The notes beneath the pieces are model-generated. The model had not been told where the DNA came from and made no database searches. It was given only the letters and a program-made list of their open reading frames with translations. A DNA stretch of 64,000 nt from Lyngbya sp. CCAP 1446/10 (GTDB lineage: Bacteria > Cyanobacteriota > Cyanobacteriia > Cyanobacteriales > Microcoleaceae). The stretch spans positions 62,001 through 126,000 of the forward strand of contig NZ_JAIGNI010000006.1 of assembly GCF_026130175.1 (NCBI RefSeq), read 5' to 3'. How positions within the stretch are numbered: position 1 is the first letter of the stretch; the number at the start of each line of letters is the position of its first letter. The translations under genes and the position numbers were made by a program. Positions 17,736 to 25,917 of the stretch are shown piece after piece.

Positions 17736-20531
17736 ATGATGAAAGCACCCTTGCCTCTTGGTAAAAAAGTGTTCGAGTTCCATAACATCGACTTGTATCA
17801 GCTTCTCGGCTCGGATCCAGAGGCTTGCTTTGACGATTTGGTAGGCTTGGCGGCTCAGATCAGCCACACTCCTATGGCTTTCTTGAGCTTGATTGACGGT
17901 AACCGCCACTGGTTGAAGTCGCAGCTAGGTATCGATCGAACTTTGGGCCACCGTTACCTAAATTTTTGCGATCGCGCGATCAACCAAACTGCCGAAGAGT
18001 TAGCCGTCGGCTCAAACTCGGAATTTGACCGGGCAATTCCCCCACAAAAACCGCCAGTTGCTCCTTATTCAGCGATCGCACCCCCTGCAAATTCCTTCAA
18101 GGAACTACCCGCCGCCATTGTCCGAGACGCTTCCACAGACGTGGGATTTGTCGAGCATCCGCTCACCGTTTCCTACCCCTTTGTGAAATTTTACGCCGGC
18201 ATCCCAGTCGTCACCTCAGACGGGCAGATGCTAGGAGTGCTATCCGTCATGGACTCCGTGCCGAGAGACTTGACAAAAAAAACGATAGATGCTATGGAAA
18301 CTTTAACTCGGCAAGTTGCGATTTTGGTGGAGCTGCGCTGGCAATTAGTCAAAGCCCAGAAAGAGACAGCAGAGGTAGAAGATATCACCTCGGACAGGCA
18401 GCAAATCTCGGAGTTAGTTCGATACCGCGACTCCCCCTGTGCCGCACAGACGCCACAGAGCGGCACGAGAAGATACCGGACAAAAAAGCTCCCGACCATC
18501 GGGGAAACCGACAAATCTCAATATTTGCGGGAAACTTCAGGGCGCATCGGGGGCGATCGCGATACCAAACAAATCCCAGAAATCTTTGCCGGAGCACGGG
18601 ACAGCTCTGATCGCCAACCAACGGCAGCCTCGCTACAGGAGCGATCGCGCTTGGGAACCCTGCAAGCTAAAGTCGGTGCAGCCCTCGGACAAGGGGGGAA
18701 AATATCTGCCATCCTCAACCGCTGCACCGAGGCAATGGTAGATTACCTCGACGCCGCAGGGGCGAGCATCTGGACGTTCAACCCGCAGACAGAGCGGTTA
18801 GAATTGCAGGCGGCTTCAGGACTCAGCAGCCAAGAGTGGGAACGGCAAATAGAAGATTGGGTGCGCTCAGAACCGGGAAAACTCCAAACGGCTCCTGTGT
18901 GCCTAATGTCGAACCCGTCTCTCTGGGCGATTGCCTATCCGCTGATTGTGGAGGAGCGGCTGGTGGGAGTGATGGCTCTATGCAGTAGCGCTTCGGTAAG
19001 CGAGGGGGCGCTAGAAGTTCTGGGCTGCATGGCTAACGCCATCGGGGTGGCGATCGATCGCGTCAAGGCCCGAGAAGAATTGTTGAGCCGCCGGGAAGGC
19101 CTGCTCTTCGGTCTCGCCAGCCAGATGCGGAATTCCCTCGACCTCGACAAAATTTTAGATACGGCTGTCAACGAAATTCGCAGTTTGTTGCAGGTTGACC
19201 AGTGCTACTTTTTGTGGTACTCGATCTCGCGAGACGGGCAGCCAAACTTTGCGATGACCCACGAGGCGGCAAATCCCGAACTGAAAGAGCGCCTCACAGA
19301 ATACCCGATCGAACAAGTAACGCTGCTGGCCGAGAAAATTCACGATCACCAAACGCTGCGAATCGAGTACGCTGCAACAGCACCCTGCATAGAACCGCCC
19401 ACGCGAGCTTTTTTAACTGGTGTCGGAATTGTTTCTAAGCTGCTGCTGCCGCTCAAGACTCACTCCGGTCAAATGGGGGCGATAGTTTGCAACCATTACA
19501 GCAGCCACCGTTCCTGGGCGACGAGCGAAGTGGAATTGCTGCAAGCGGTGGTGGATCAACTGGCGATCGCGATCGACCAAGCCGAACTTTACGCCCAAAC
19601 CCGCGCGGCAGCCTTAGCCGCCCAAACTCAAGCCCGCCAACTGACGGAAACTTTGCAGCAGTTGCAGCAGAAAGAAGCTCAGCTCATCCAAAACGAAAAA
19701 ATGTCCTCTCTCGGTCTAATGGTCGCCGGCGTCGCCCACGAAATTAACAATCCGGTTAATTTTATTTACGGCAACTTGACTTATTGCAAGCAGTACATGA
19801 AAAATCTGCTGGATTTGCTGCACTTGTATCAACAGCACTACCCCGATCCTTGCCAGGAAATTCTCGACAAAAGCGAAGAAATCGATGTTGATTTCATAGT
19901 GCCAGATTTGCTGAAAATTCTGTGTTCAATAGAGATGGGAGCCGAGCGCATCCGCCAAATTGTCCTGTCTCTGCGGAACTTCGCGCGGCACGACGAAGCC
20001 GAGATGAAGCCGGTGGACATTCACGAAGGGATTGACAGCACGCTGCTGATTTTGCACAGTCGCTTGAAGTCAAACGGGCTAATACCGGGAATTGAGTTAA
20101 TTAAAGACTACGGTGACTTGCCGAAGGTAGAGTGTTATCCCGGACAGCTCAACCAAGTATTTATGAATATTTTGGGGAATGCGATCGACTCTTTGGAAAA
20201 TCAGCCCGCACCCAAGACGATCGAAATCTCGACGGCGGTGGTGAGCCGATACTCGGAGGCTGCTGAGTCAGGAAAGTCGATCGGTCAACTTGTGGTGATT
20301 CGGATTCGCGACAGCGGGCCGGGATTGGCCGAAAAAGCTAAAGGCCACTTGTTTGACCCTTTCTTTACCACTAAACCTGTGGGTAAGGGTACGGGACTCG
20401 GTTTGTCTATCAGCTACCAGATTGTGGTGGAAAAACACGGCGGCAGTTTGAAGTGTATCTCGAAACCCGGACAGGGAGCGGAGTTCTGGATTGAAATCCC
20501 GCTGGTTCGACCCGTTATGGTGAAAGAATAA
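17736..20531 (+). CDS. Sensor histidine kinase with three GAF domains
   Basis: A 931-residue soluble kinase. GAF 1 spans about residues 25-205 and contains an insertion (about 90-125); a low-complexity linker runs to about 300. GAF 2 is about 305-450 and GAF 3 about 455-625; a Gln-rich coiled coil (about 628-662) leads into the HisKA helix with phospho-acceptor His668 in GVAHEINNP. The HATPase domain has its N box near 805 (NQVFMNILGNAIDSLE), the G1 box DSGPGLA and G2 box GKGTGLGLS. No Cys suited to bilin attachment stands out in the GAF domains, so a phytochrome role is not supported. The receiver encoded divergently upstream may be its target. Confidence 0.92.
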   Translation: MMKAPLPLGKKVFEFHNIDLYQLLGSDPEACFDDLVGLAAQISHTPMAFLSLIDGNRHWLKSQLGIDRTLGHRYLNFCDRAINQTAEELAVGSNSEFDRAIPPQKPPVAPYSAIAPPANSFKELPAAIVRDASTDVGFVEHPLTVSYPFVKFYAGIPVVTSDGQMLGVLSVMDSVPRDLTKKTIDAMETLTRQVAILVELRWQLVKAQKETAEVEDITSDRQQISELVRYRDSPCAAQTPQSGTRRYRTKKLPTIGETDKSQYLRETSGRIGGDRDTKQIPEIFAGARDSSDRQPTAASLQERSRLGTLQAKVGAALGQGGKISAILNRCTEAMVDYLDAAGASIWTFNPQTERLELQAASGLSSQEWERQIEDWVRSEPGKLQTAPVCLMSNPSLWAIAYPLIVEERLVGVMALCSSASVSEGALEVLGCMANAIGVAIDRVKAREELLSRREGLLFGLASQMRNSLDLDKILDTAVNEIRSLLQVDQCYFLWYSISRDGQPNFAMTHEAANPELKERLTEYPIEQVTLLAEKIHDHQTLRIEYAATAPCIEPPTRAFLTGVGIVSKLLLPLKTHSGQMGAIVCNHYSSHRSWATSEVELLQAVVDQLAIAIDQAELYAQTRAAALAAQTQARQLTETLQQLQQKEAQLIQNEKMSSLGLMVAGVAHEINNPVNFIYGNLTYCKQYMKNLLDLLHLYQQHYPDPCQEILDKSEEIDVDFIVPDLLKILCSIEMGAERIRQIVLSLRNFARHDEAEMKPVDIHEGIDSTLLILHSRLKSNGLIPGIELIKDYGDLPKVECYPGQLNQVFMNILGNAIDSLENQPAPKTIEISTAVVSRYSEAAESGKSIGQLVVIRIRDSGPGLAEKAKGHLFDPFFTTKPVGKGTGLGLSISYQIVVEKHGGSLKCISKPGQGAEFWIEIPLVRPVMVKE

Positions 20532-20632
20532 ACTGGCGGGCGATCGGTTGCAAAAAGATTTTTTAAACTTTATTGTCAAAGTGCTTGACAGATTCCGGTG
20601 TGTGAGTGCTAATATGATGAAGGTTAAGACGT

Positions 20633-20704
20633 TGGGGCGTCGCCAAGTGGTAAGGCAGCTGGTTTTGGTCCAGCCATTCAGAGGTTCGAATCCTTTCGCC
20701 CCAG
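20633..20704 (+). tRNA. tRNA-Gln (UUG anticodon)
   Basis: A 72-nt tRNA. Acceptor arms TGGGGCG (20633-20639) and CGCCCCA (20697-20703) pair fully and G20704 is the discriminator. The anticodon stem GCTGG/CCAGC encloses the loop TTTTGGT, giving anticodon TTG. The T-arm contains GAGGTTCGAATCCTTT. The U1-A72 pair is usual for glutamine tRNA. CCA is not encoded. Confidence 0.97.
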
Positions 20705-20748
20705 TTATATGATTCTTGCAATTGTTTTTTCAATTGTTGATGAAAGAA

Positions 20749-20815
20749 AATCGGGCGGTTAGAAACCGCGTCTACACAGGCAAAACCCGCCTCCGCGGGT
20801 TGAAGAGTGGGCGGT
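20749..20815. repeat. GGGCGGTTAGAAACCGC / CCCGCCTCCGCGGGT repeats
   Basis: Palindromic words of the same family as at 4985-5100 follow the tRNA-Gln: GGGCGGTTAGAAACCGC, then CCCGCCTCCGCGGG, then GGGCGGTTAAAA. A further pair (GTCCGCAGAGGCGGAC and GCGGTTTCAACCGCC) lies at 20960-21015, before the stop of the next gene. Confidence 0.7.
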
Positions 20816-20867
20816 TAAAATTGCGCTATCATCTCTTACGATCGCAAATTAAATAATTTACACAAGT

Positions 20868-20924
20868 TTGTGGGATGGGCGTCCCGCCCGTCCATAAAGA
20901 ACGGGCGGGACGCCCATCCCACAA
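20868..20924. repeat. Perfect 24-bp inverted repeat with 9-nt loop
   Basis: Arms 20868-20891 and 20901-20924 are perfectly complementary (TTGTGGGATGGGCGTCCC... and its complement) around CCATAAAGA. The arms are GC-rich, so the transcript would form a very stable stem; there is no T-tract. It lies between tRNA-Gln and the 3' end of the beta-lactamase-like gene and could block read-through in both directions. Confidence 0.9.
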
Positions 20925-21038
20925 GAATCATCAAATTGTAAGTTATTTAATTCTCATTCCTTAGTCCGCAGAGGCGGACATCGTTTGTATAGACGCGGTT
21001 TCAACCGCCGTCTGCATCCAAGCTACGAACCAATTTTA

Positions 21039-22727
21039 TTATGGTTGTTTGATCGCACCGGGCCCGCGAGTATTTAGTCGATCGAACACGTATCGGGAAA
21101 TTGCCGGAAAGGCTGTTTCGTCCTTGGAATAAGCCGGATCGTCGGCAAAAACAGCTAAGATATAAATCGCGCGATCGTCCAAAGTCCTGACAAATGCAAC
21201 TTCGCTGCGGGATTTGGAAGTATAGCCAACCTTGGAACCAAAATAAATATTACTTGGTAAAGACTCGCCCAGAAATCCTTTGATCGAGTTACTAGGGTCA
21301 TTTTTCCATGCCTTGGGGTCTAAATCTCTCGTCAGCAAGTAAGCCATTTTGCGGCTGGCGATGCTGGAAACAGCTTGCCTAGTATAGATTTCATATATTA
21401 ATCTGGCGGCTTGATCGCTAGTTACTTGATTGCGAATCGGCTGAGAATCATCGCCCCGCAATTGCAAATCGCGACCGACTGGGCCTTCTTGCCTTAAATA
21501 GTATATGGGATAATTTTTGGTGCTTATACGAATATCATTGTAGCCTGCTGACTGGAAAAATGTGTTAATTTGCCTGCGCTTTTGCAGCCATGTTTGCAAC
21601 TCTTCTCCTGCGAGCCGTCCGCCGGATTTTGTATCAGTGAGTTTGTCTAAAATCCTGCTAGCGGCATCGTTGTTGGAGATGCCAATCATTTGTTCTAGGT
21701 CGTTTTTAAACGCAGATTCTTTTTGGGTAATCATGCCTTTTTCTATGGCTGAGTAAAAGGCTGCCATCCAAAATAACTTGGCAACGCTAGCAGGAAATCT
21801 GAGAGTTTGATTTTGATATCCGGCGAAGCTGTGATTTTGAGGATTGCTGACATCAAATAAGCTAATTGATAGCTTGTCTGCGGGCAATCCTTTGCTGGTT
21901 GCAATTTTCACAGCTTCATCAACAATCCCTTGCAATTCTTGAGAATAAACTGGATTGGGAGGTGTTTTGATGTTGTAGGTGAAGGTAGGATCGCTTTGAC
22001 TATCGACTACATTTTGGGGTGTTTGAATTGTCGGTGGCGAGATAGCCTCTTGAGGCAAGATGACGGGTGGTTCTGCGGGGCGGCGAGTTCTGAAGGGCAT
22101 TGTGAGTATCCAAAAGAACGCGATCGCCCCGGCAATTAAACACAAAATGTTGCGGTATTTGAGCCGAGACAATTTTGCCTTCAGTCGGCGTTGAGATGGG
22201 ACTGGACGATCGCTGATTTGAGATCGAGATGCGACTGGGCGATCGCTGATTTGCCGTCGCAGCGCGACTGGACGATCGCTGATTTGAGATCGAGATGCGA
22301 CTGGGCGATCTCTGATTTGAGAGCGAGATGCGACTGGACGATCGCTGATTTGAGAGCGAGATGCGACTGGGCGATCTCTGATTTGAGAGCGAGATGCGAC
22401 TGGACGATCGCTGATTTGCCGTCGCAGCGCGACTGGACGATCGCTGGTTTGGCGACGAGATTGGATTAGAGCTCTTACATAAATCTTTGATTGATCGATC
22501 AACCGCAGATACAAGGCAGACAAACCCAGATCAACCCAGATAAATTTAATAATTGAGAGCGACTTTTGCCAAAGGTCTATTGCACGTCGGATCTGGATTG
22601 GGCGTCGGGACTGGACTGGGCGATCGCTGGTTTGGCGTCGGGATGGGACTGGACGCTCGCTGGTTTGGCGTCGGGGCTGGATGGGGCGTTGGGGCCCGAT
22701 TGGGCGGCGTCGGCGGTCTACTTGCAT
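21039..22727 (-). CDS. Membrane-anchored class A beta-lactamase-like protein with 11-residue N-terminal repeats
   Basis: A 562-residue protein. Residues 91-178 are eight tandem 11-residue repeats (consensus RSQISDRPVAS), and two more copies lie at 19-40. A single transmembrane helix follows at about 194-211, then a Pro-rich linker and a class A-like domain with SxxK (PASVAK, Ser313/Lys316), SNN (350-352) and KVG (498-500). The topology puts the Arg-rich repeat tail in the cytoplasm and the hydrolase domain in the periplasm. It is related to the protein at 2000-2938, which lacks tail and anchor. Repeat copy number probably varies between strains. The first ATG is used because the repeats stay in frame through it; a start nearer the helix is possible. 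Lactamase activity is not implied. Confidence 0.82.
   Translation of the reverse strand: MQVDRRRRPIGPQRPIQPRRQTSERPVPSRRQTSDRPVQSRRPIQIRRAIDLWQKSLSIIKFIWVDLGLSALYLRLIDQSKIYVRALIQSRRQTSDRPVALRRQISDRPVASRSQIRDRPVASRSQISDRPVASRSQIRDRPVASRSQISDRPVALRRQISDRPVASRSQISDRPVPSQRRLKAKLSRLKYRNILCLIAGAIAFFWILTMPFRTRRPAEPPVILPQEAISPPTIQTPQNVVDSQSDPTFTYNIKTPPNPVYSQELQGIVDEAVKIATSKGLPADKLSISLFDVSNPQNHSFAGYQNQTLRFPASVAKLFWMAAFYSAIEKGMITQKESAFKNDLEQMIGISNNDAASRILDKLTDTKSGGRLAGEELQTWLQKRRQINTFFQSAGYNDIRISTKNYPIYYLRQEGPVGRDLQLRGDDSQPIRNQVTSDQAARLIYEIYTRQAVSSIASRKMAYLLTRDLDPKAWKNDPSNSIKGFLGESLPSNIYFGSKVGYTSKSRSEVAFVRTLDDRAIYILAVFADDPAYSKDETAFPAISRYVFDRLNTRGPGAIKQP
22194..22457. repeat. 33-bp coding tandem repeat, eight copies, HIP1-bearing
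   Basis: Eight head-to-tail 33-bp units (consensus contains CGATCGCTGATTTGAGA and GAGATGCGACTGG) encode the 11-residue repeats of the overlapping minus-strand gene. Most units carry CGATCGC, while some carry CGATCTC, alternating along the array, which suggests duplication in pairs. Two more units are at 22608-22673. Confidence 0.9.
22482..22560. repeat. Interspersed AACCGCAGATACAAGGCAGA repeat inside a coding sequence
   Basis: This contains CCGCAGATACAAGGCAGA, AACCCAGATCAACCCAGATAA and AATAATTGA. The intergenic MITE-like element at 39709-39827 carries nearly the same words (CCGTAGATACAAGGCAGATTAACG, AGAATTGA). Here it lies between the two blocks of 33-bp units and is translated as residues about 56-82 of the beta-lactamase-like protein. 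Confidence 0.65.
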
Positions 22728-22906
22728 TACAGTGTTGTGGTATCAAACTCGCACGATCAGTTTATAATAGGGCGGCGTCCAATTGACAAGAGTGTCGATC
22801 GAGTCCGCTATCGTCAATTTAATCTGCCTGCTAGGCTGATTGACAGTTCTAATAATTGTAAAGGTTTCACGATAGCACTCAGTTGAAGCAAAATCCTTAG
22901 AAAAAC

Positions 22907-24010
22907 ATGAGAAATTTTGGGAATCTGGCTGTTTTGGGATTTGCGATCGCCATTGTGAATAATTCTTTGATACCTGATGTTTGGGCATTTCAGTCTCCAC
23001 CTGCTGTCACTGTTGTCGATCGACAAACAAAAGCACAGGGCGCGGATGTAGTGGCTGAGTTGACCAGAGAAAGCGAAAATCGGGAAACAATAAACAAGCA
23101 AACTGTGTCCAGTTTTCCGAGTCTGTTTTGGGAAATCAACAATTTACCTAAAATTTCCTATTCCCAATGGCTCGAAGTGCTGGCGAGACGACCAGACTCA
23201 GACAATACTGCGAGAGAAACCGCTGCACAACCCGAAGATATAGCACGTTTTGATCAGATTGTACAGTATGCAAAACAGCAAAATTTGCCCGATCGCGCGA
23301 TCGGACAAATCATCCAGGCGATCGGCGATAATTTCCTAGGAAAGCCCTACGCCGAGGGTTTGCTGGACAAATCCGGCGCAGAAAAGTTGATTATTACCTT
23401 AAATAAATTTGATTGTGTTTTATTTGTAGAGACAGTTTTGGCTATTTCGCGAGGCGTAGCCGTCAAAGATTACGACTATCAAAACTTTGTAAATCGCATA
23501 GAACAACAGCGGTATGTAAACGGTAAAATAAACGGTTATTGCAGCCGCTTGCACTATTTTTCCGAATGGATTAACGACAATCAAAAACGGCAAACCGTAG
23601 AAAATATTACCACTCAATTGGGCGGAGTGCCGATGAATAAAACATTAAATTTCATGAGCCAGCACCGCAGCAGTTACCCGCAAATGGTAAAAGACGAAGC
23701 AACTTATCAGTGCATAGTCAACCAAGAAGCAGACTTAGCCAAAACTACGGTTAATTACATCCCGACAAATCGGATCAAAAGTGTGTATTCTCAGTTAAAA
23801 CCTGGGGATATTGTGGCGGTAGCCACGGATGTTAAAGGATTGGATGTCACCCACACGGGTTTTGTGTACCGCAATGCAGACGGGAATCTGGGCTTAATTC
23901 ATGCTTCGCCGGCTGGGGCTGTGACAGTTGCTTACGACTTGCAAAGATATATTAGCAGAGTCGAAAGCGCGATCGGCATTGTAGTCGCTAGGGCGATCGA
24001 TCCCAGATAA
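22907..24010 (+). CDS. DUF1460 (N-acetylmuramoyl-L-alanine amidase-like) exported protein
   Basis: A 367-residue protein with an N-terminal hydrophobic signal segment (residues 7-27, probable cleavage after VWA at 25-27). The DUF1460 domain occupies about residues 110-365, with Cys170 in FDCVLFVET and His316 in VTHTGFV as the likely catalytic pair and LIHASPAG following. The family has an NlpC/P60-like papain fold and cleaves or recycles peptidoglycan fragments in structurally studied members. It is divergent from the membrane-anchored beta-lactamase-like gene, with 179 bp between starts, so the two may share regulation in cell-wall turnover. Good family confidence; the substrate is inferred. 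Confidence 0.85.
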   Translation: MRNFGNLAVLGFAIAIVNNSLIPDVWAFQSPPAVTVVDRQTKAQGADVVAELTRESENRETINKQTVSSFPSLFWEINNLPKISYSQWLEVLARRPDSDNTARETAAQPEDIARFDQIVQYAKQQNLPDRAIGQIIQAIGDNFLGKPYAEGLLDKSGAEKLIITLNKFDCVLFVETVLAISRGVAVKDYDYQNFVNRIEQQRYVNGKINGYCSRLHYFSEWINDNQKRQTVENITTQLGGVPMNKTLNFMSQHRSSYPQMVKDEATYQCIVNQEADLAKTTVNYIPTNRIKSVYSQLKPGDIVAVATDVKGLDVTHTGFVYRNADGNLGLIHASPAGAVTVAYDLQRYISRVESAIGIVVARAIDPR

Positions 24011-24036
24011 AGATACGTGAGGTTATCAAAATAAAT

Positions 24037-24059
24037 GACTAAAGTCCTTACTACAAACC
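24037..24059. repeat. GACTAAAGTCCTTACTACAAACC repeat, copy 1
   Basis: A 23-bp word directly downstream of the DUF1460 stop. Close copies lie at 25891-25914 and 32170-32192, each also just past the 3' end of a gene. The start GACTAAAGTC is itself palindromic. Confidence 0.65.
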
Positions 24060-24136
24060 TGTTATCACAAAAAGAAATTGCCTTCCTAAAAATCGAATTT
24101 GTTAGGTTTTTTGGTGTTTTTTCATGATTTTATGCT

Positions 24137-24328
24137 TCAGACAAACCACCAAAACCAGTCCATAATACATCCCAAGATATACCAAAAAAATCCTCTGCAA
24201 GCCAAGCCACTACCGATAAATAGACTGCCGAATAATGTAGCAAAAATCCATTGCCAAAAAGGAGGATGCCACAGTTTGCTAAATTCAATTGCGGAGTTAC
24301 AAATCAAAACTCTCCATTCTTTTAACAA
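24137..24328 (-). CDS. Possible small hydrophobic protein (63 residues)
   Basis: A weak candidate. The frame opens at TTG 24328 and encodes 63 residues with one long Trp/Phe-rich hydrophobic stretch (about 26-63). The composition is unlike random antisense, but there is no ribosome binding site, the start lies at the edge of the 18-bp hairpin at 24327, and I recognise no family. It could equally be the remnant of a longer membrane protein. Confidence 0.25.
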   Translation of the reverse strand: MLKEWRVLICNSAIEFSKLWHPPFWQWIFATLFGSLFIGSGLACRGFFWYILGCIMDWFWWFV

Positions 24329-24365
24329 GTGATTACCAATAAACGTAGTTTATTGGTAATCACTT
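24327..24365. repeat. Perfect 18-bp inverted repeat with 3-nt loop
   Basis: AAGTGATTACCAATAAAC (24327-24344), loop GTA, then the exact complement (24348-24365). No T-tract follows on either strand. Its perfection points to a recent element or a functional transcript structure. Confidence 0.85.
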
Positions 24366-24936
24366 ACCCTGAGACATTGGTGAATTGACAAAACCTGAGA
24401 ACCTACCCACCATCAGCCTTTACCTTAGATGTGAATTCAAGTAATTGCCTCTTGCTTCATAAAGGGAGATGATTTCAGGCTTTGGATCGCTCGGCATTTC
24501 ATCCTGATTTCATAATTGCGTGCAATTCTAGAGAAGTCAACCAATTTGGAGTATCTCAGGTAGCAACATTTTCTTTGGGTACTCTATCTCTGTAACCGTT
24601 AAGGGAGGGTACGAAGTTAATAAGCTTGAGACACTATTAAGCCTCTAAGTTTGAAGTTATGAGGCTAAGTTAAGTGATTTTATCGCCTGAAACCCTGATT
24701 CTCTAGTTACCCCCTGAACAGTTACCAATGAAGTGAGTGTTCCTCAACTTCTTTGCAAAGATGGGGTTTTCATTTCTTCTATTTAAAATCATTGCTATTA
24801 ACAGATTCCAAAACGTTTGTTCCACCGCTGTTCAAAACTATGTAATTCTGTTCCACTACTATGCTGCTGACGCAATGATTCTAAGTGAAGTCATCATCCT
24901 TTAAACCACTATTCACGATTTCATCTAGTAAACGAC
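24366..24936. other. Non-coding region upstream of the TylF-type methyltransferase
   Basis: About 570 bp, AT-rich, with no ORF that I can support. It has no HIP1 octamer or heptamer arrays, unlike most gaps in this window, which together with the plain codon use of the next gene hints at acquired DNA. Confidence 0.4.
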
Positions 24937-25680
24937 ATGGACAATACTTTCATTGCAACTTATTTTGATTGGGATCACCGGACTCCACGCAAACGCCATC
25001 GTTTGGCTAATCGGGTATTGAATAAATTTCGCTTGAACGGTCAAGTTATTCCAAAAACGCCTGGAATGGCAAGTGTAGAAGCTCGAATGAATATTTTTCA
25101 TTTTGCGAGCCAAACAGCAGTATACAAAGTAGATGGTGATGTTGTCGAAGTGGGTTGTAATGCCGGCGAAAGCTCCATTGTGATCCAAAAAATTCTGAAT
25201 GAGTATGCGCCGGAGAAACAATTTCATGTGTTTGACAGCTTTGAAGGGCTTCCAACACTACAAGAAGACGATATTAAAGATGGAATATACGCTCAAGGTT
25301 CGATGACAGCTAAACTCGACAGATTCAAAAAGAATTTTTCCGATGTTGGACTGGAGCTACCACATATTCATAAAGGATGGTTCGAGGATACTGTTCCTTC
25401 ATGTCTTCCAGATCGGATAAGCTTTGCGATTGTGGACGGCGATCTATATAGCTCTACTAAATATGTACTGCCCTATGTGTACGAGCGTCTAACGCCAGGA
25501 GCTATTTGCTTATTTGGCATTTATTATGATGACAAGGTGTTTTCACGTCCATATACTGATGAGCCATTCAAATCGCCTGGTGTAAAACGTGCTTGTGACG
25601 AGTTTTTTGAAGACAAGCCTGAAAAAGTCTCTGTACTCTATGCTTGTGAGTATTCCAACGGCTATTTTCGCAAGCTGTAG
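24937..25680 (+). CDS. TylF/MycF-family O-methyltransferase
   Basis: A 247-residue class I SAM methyltransferase. The glycine motif VVEVGCNAGESS (69-80), HVFDSFEGLP and the metal-binding DGDLYSSTK (Asp167/Asp169) with a later YYDD (Asp198/199) fit the Mg-dependent macrocin O-methyltransferase family. Cyanobacterial members are generally linked to sugar or polysaccharide methylation rather than macrolides. It stands alone between DUF1460 and dacB. The coding sequence lacks GCGATCGC sites, unlike neighbours, so horizontal origin is possible. The substrate is unknown. Confidence 0.85.
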   Translation: MDNTFIATYFDWDHRTPRKRHRLANRVLNKFRLNGQVIPKTPGMASVEARMNIFHFASQTAVYKVDGDVVEVGCNAGESSIVIQKILNEYAPEKQFHVFDSFEGLPTLQEDDIKDGIYAQGSMTAKLDRFKKNFSDVGLELPHIHKGWFEDTVPSCLPDRISFAIVDGDLYSSTKYVLPYVYERLTPGAICLFGIYYDDKVFSRPYTDEPFKSPGVKRACDEFFEDKPEKVSVLYACEYSNGYFRKL

Positions 25681-25770
25681 AGACAGAGCAGTTTTATGGC
25701 AATTAATCTGGTGTTTCTATCCTGAGAGTGTTTGATCGCTTTCCTGAATAGGGCGATCCTCGGAATTTGT

Positions 25771-25803
25771 CGATCGGCAATAAATCTTGTTGATTGCCGA
25801 TCG
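25771..25803. repeat. 11-bp inverted repeat CGATCGGCAAT/ATTGCCGATCG
   Basis: Perfect arms 25771-25781 and 25793-25803 with an 11-nt loop between two convergent genes. It could serve as a shared transcription stop; no T-tract is seen. Confidence 0.5.
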
Positions 25804-25890
25804 CGAACACCTATAATGACGCAAATCCGTCCATTGCACTCCTGAGCGGGCTGGGTGCTTGTGGCACACATTAGGCTACTTAAAAATAAA

Positions 25891-25914
25891 GGACGAAACT
25901 CCTTACTACAAACC
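25891..25914. repeat. GACTAAAGTCCTTACTACAAACC-type repeat, copy 2
   Basis: GGACGAAACTCCTTACTACAAACC, three bases beyond the stop of dacB on its downstream side. Same family as 24037 and 32170. Confidence 0.6.
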
Positions 25915-25917
25915 AAA

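Noticed and set aside
22191-22469. Open frame antisense to the 33-bp repeats (repeating WTIADLRSRCD)
   Set aside because: The repeat period is a multiple of three, so the complementary strand stays open automatically; it has no start context or end of its own.
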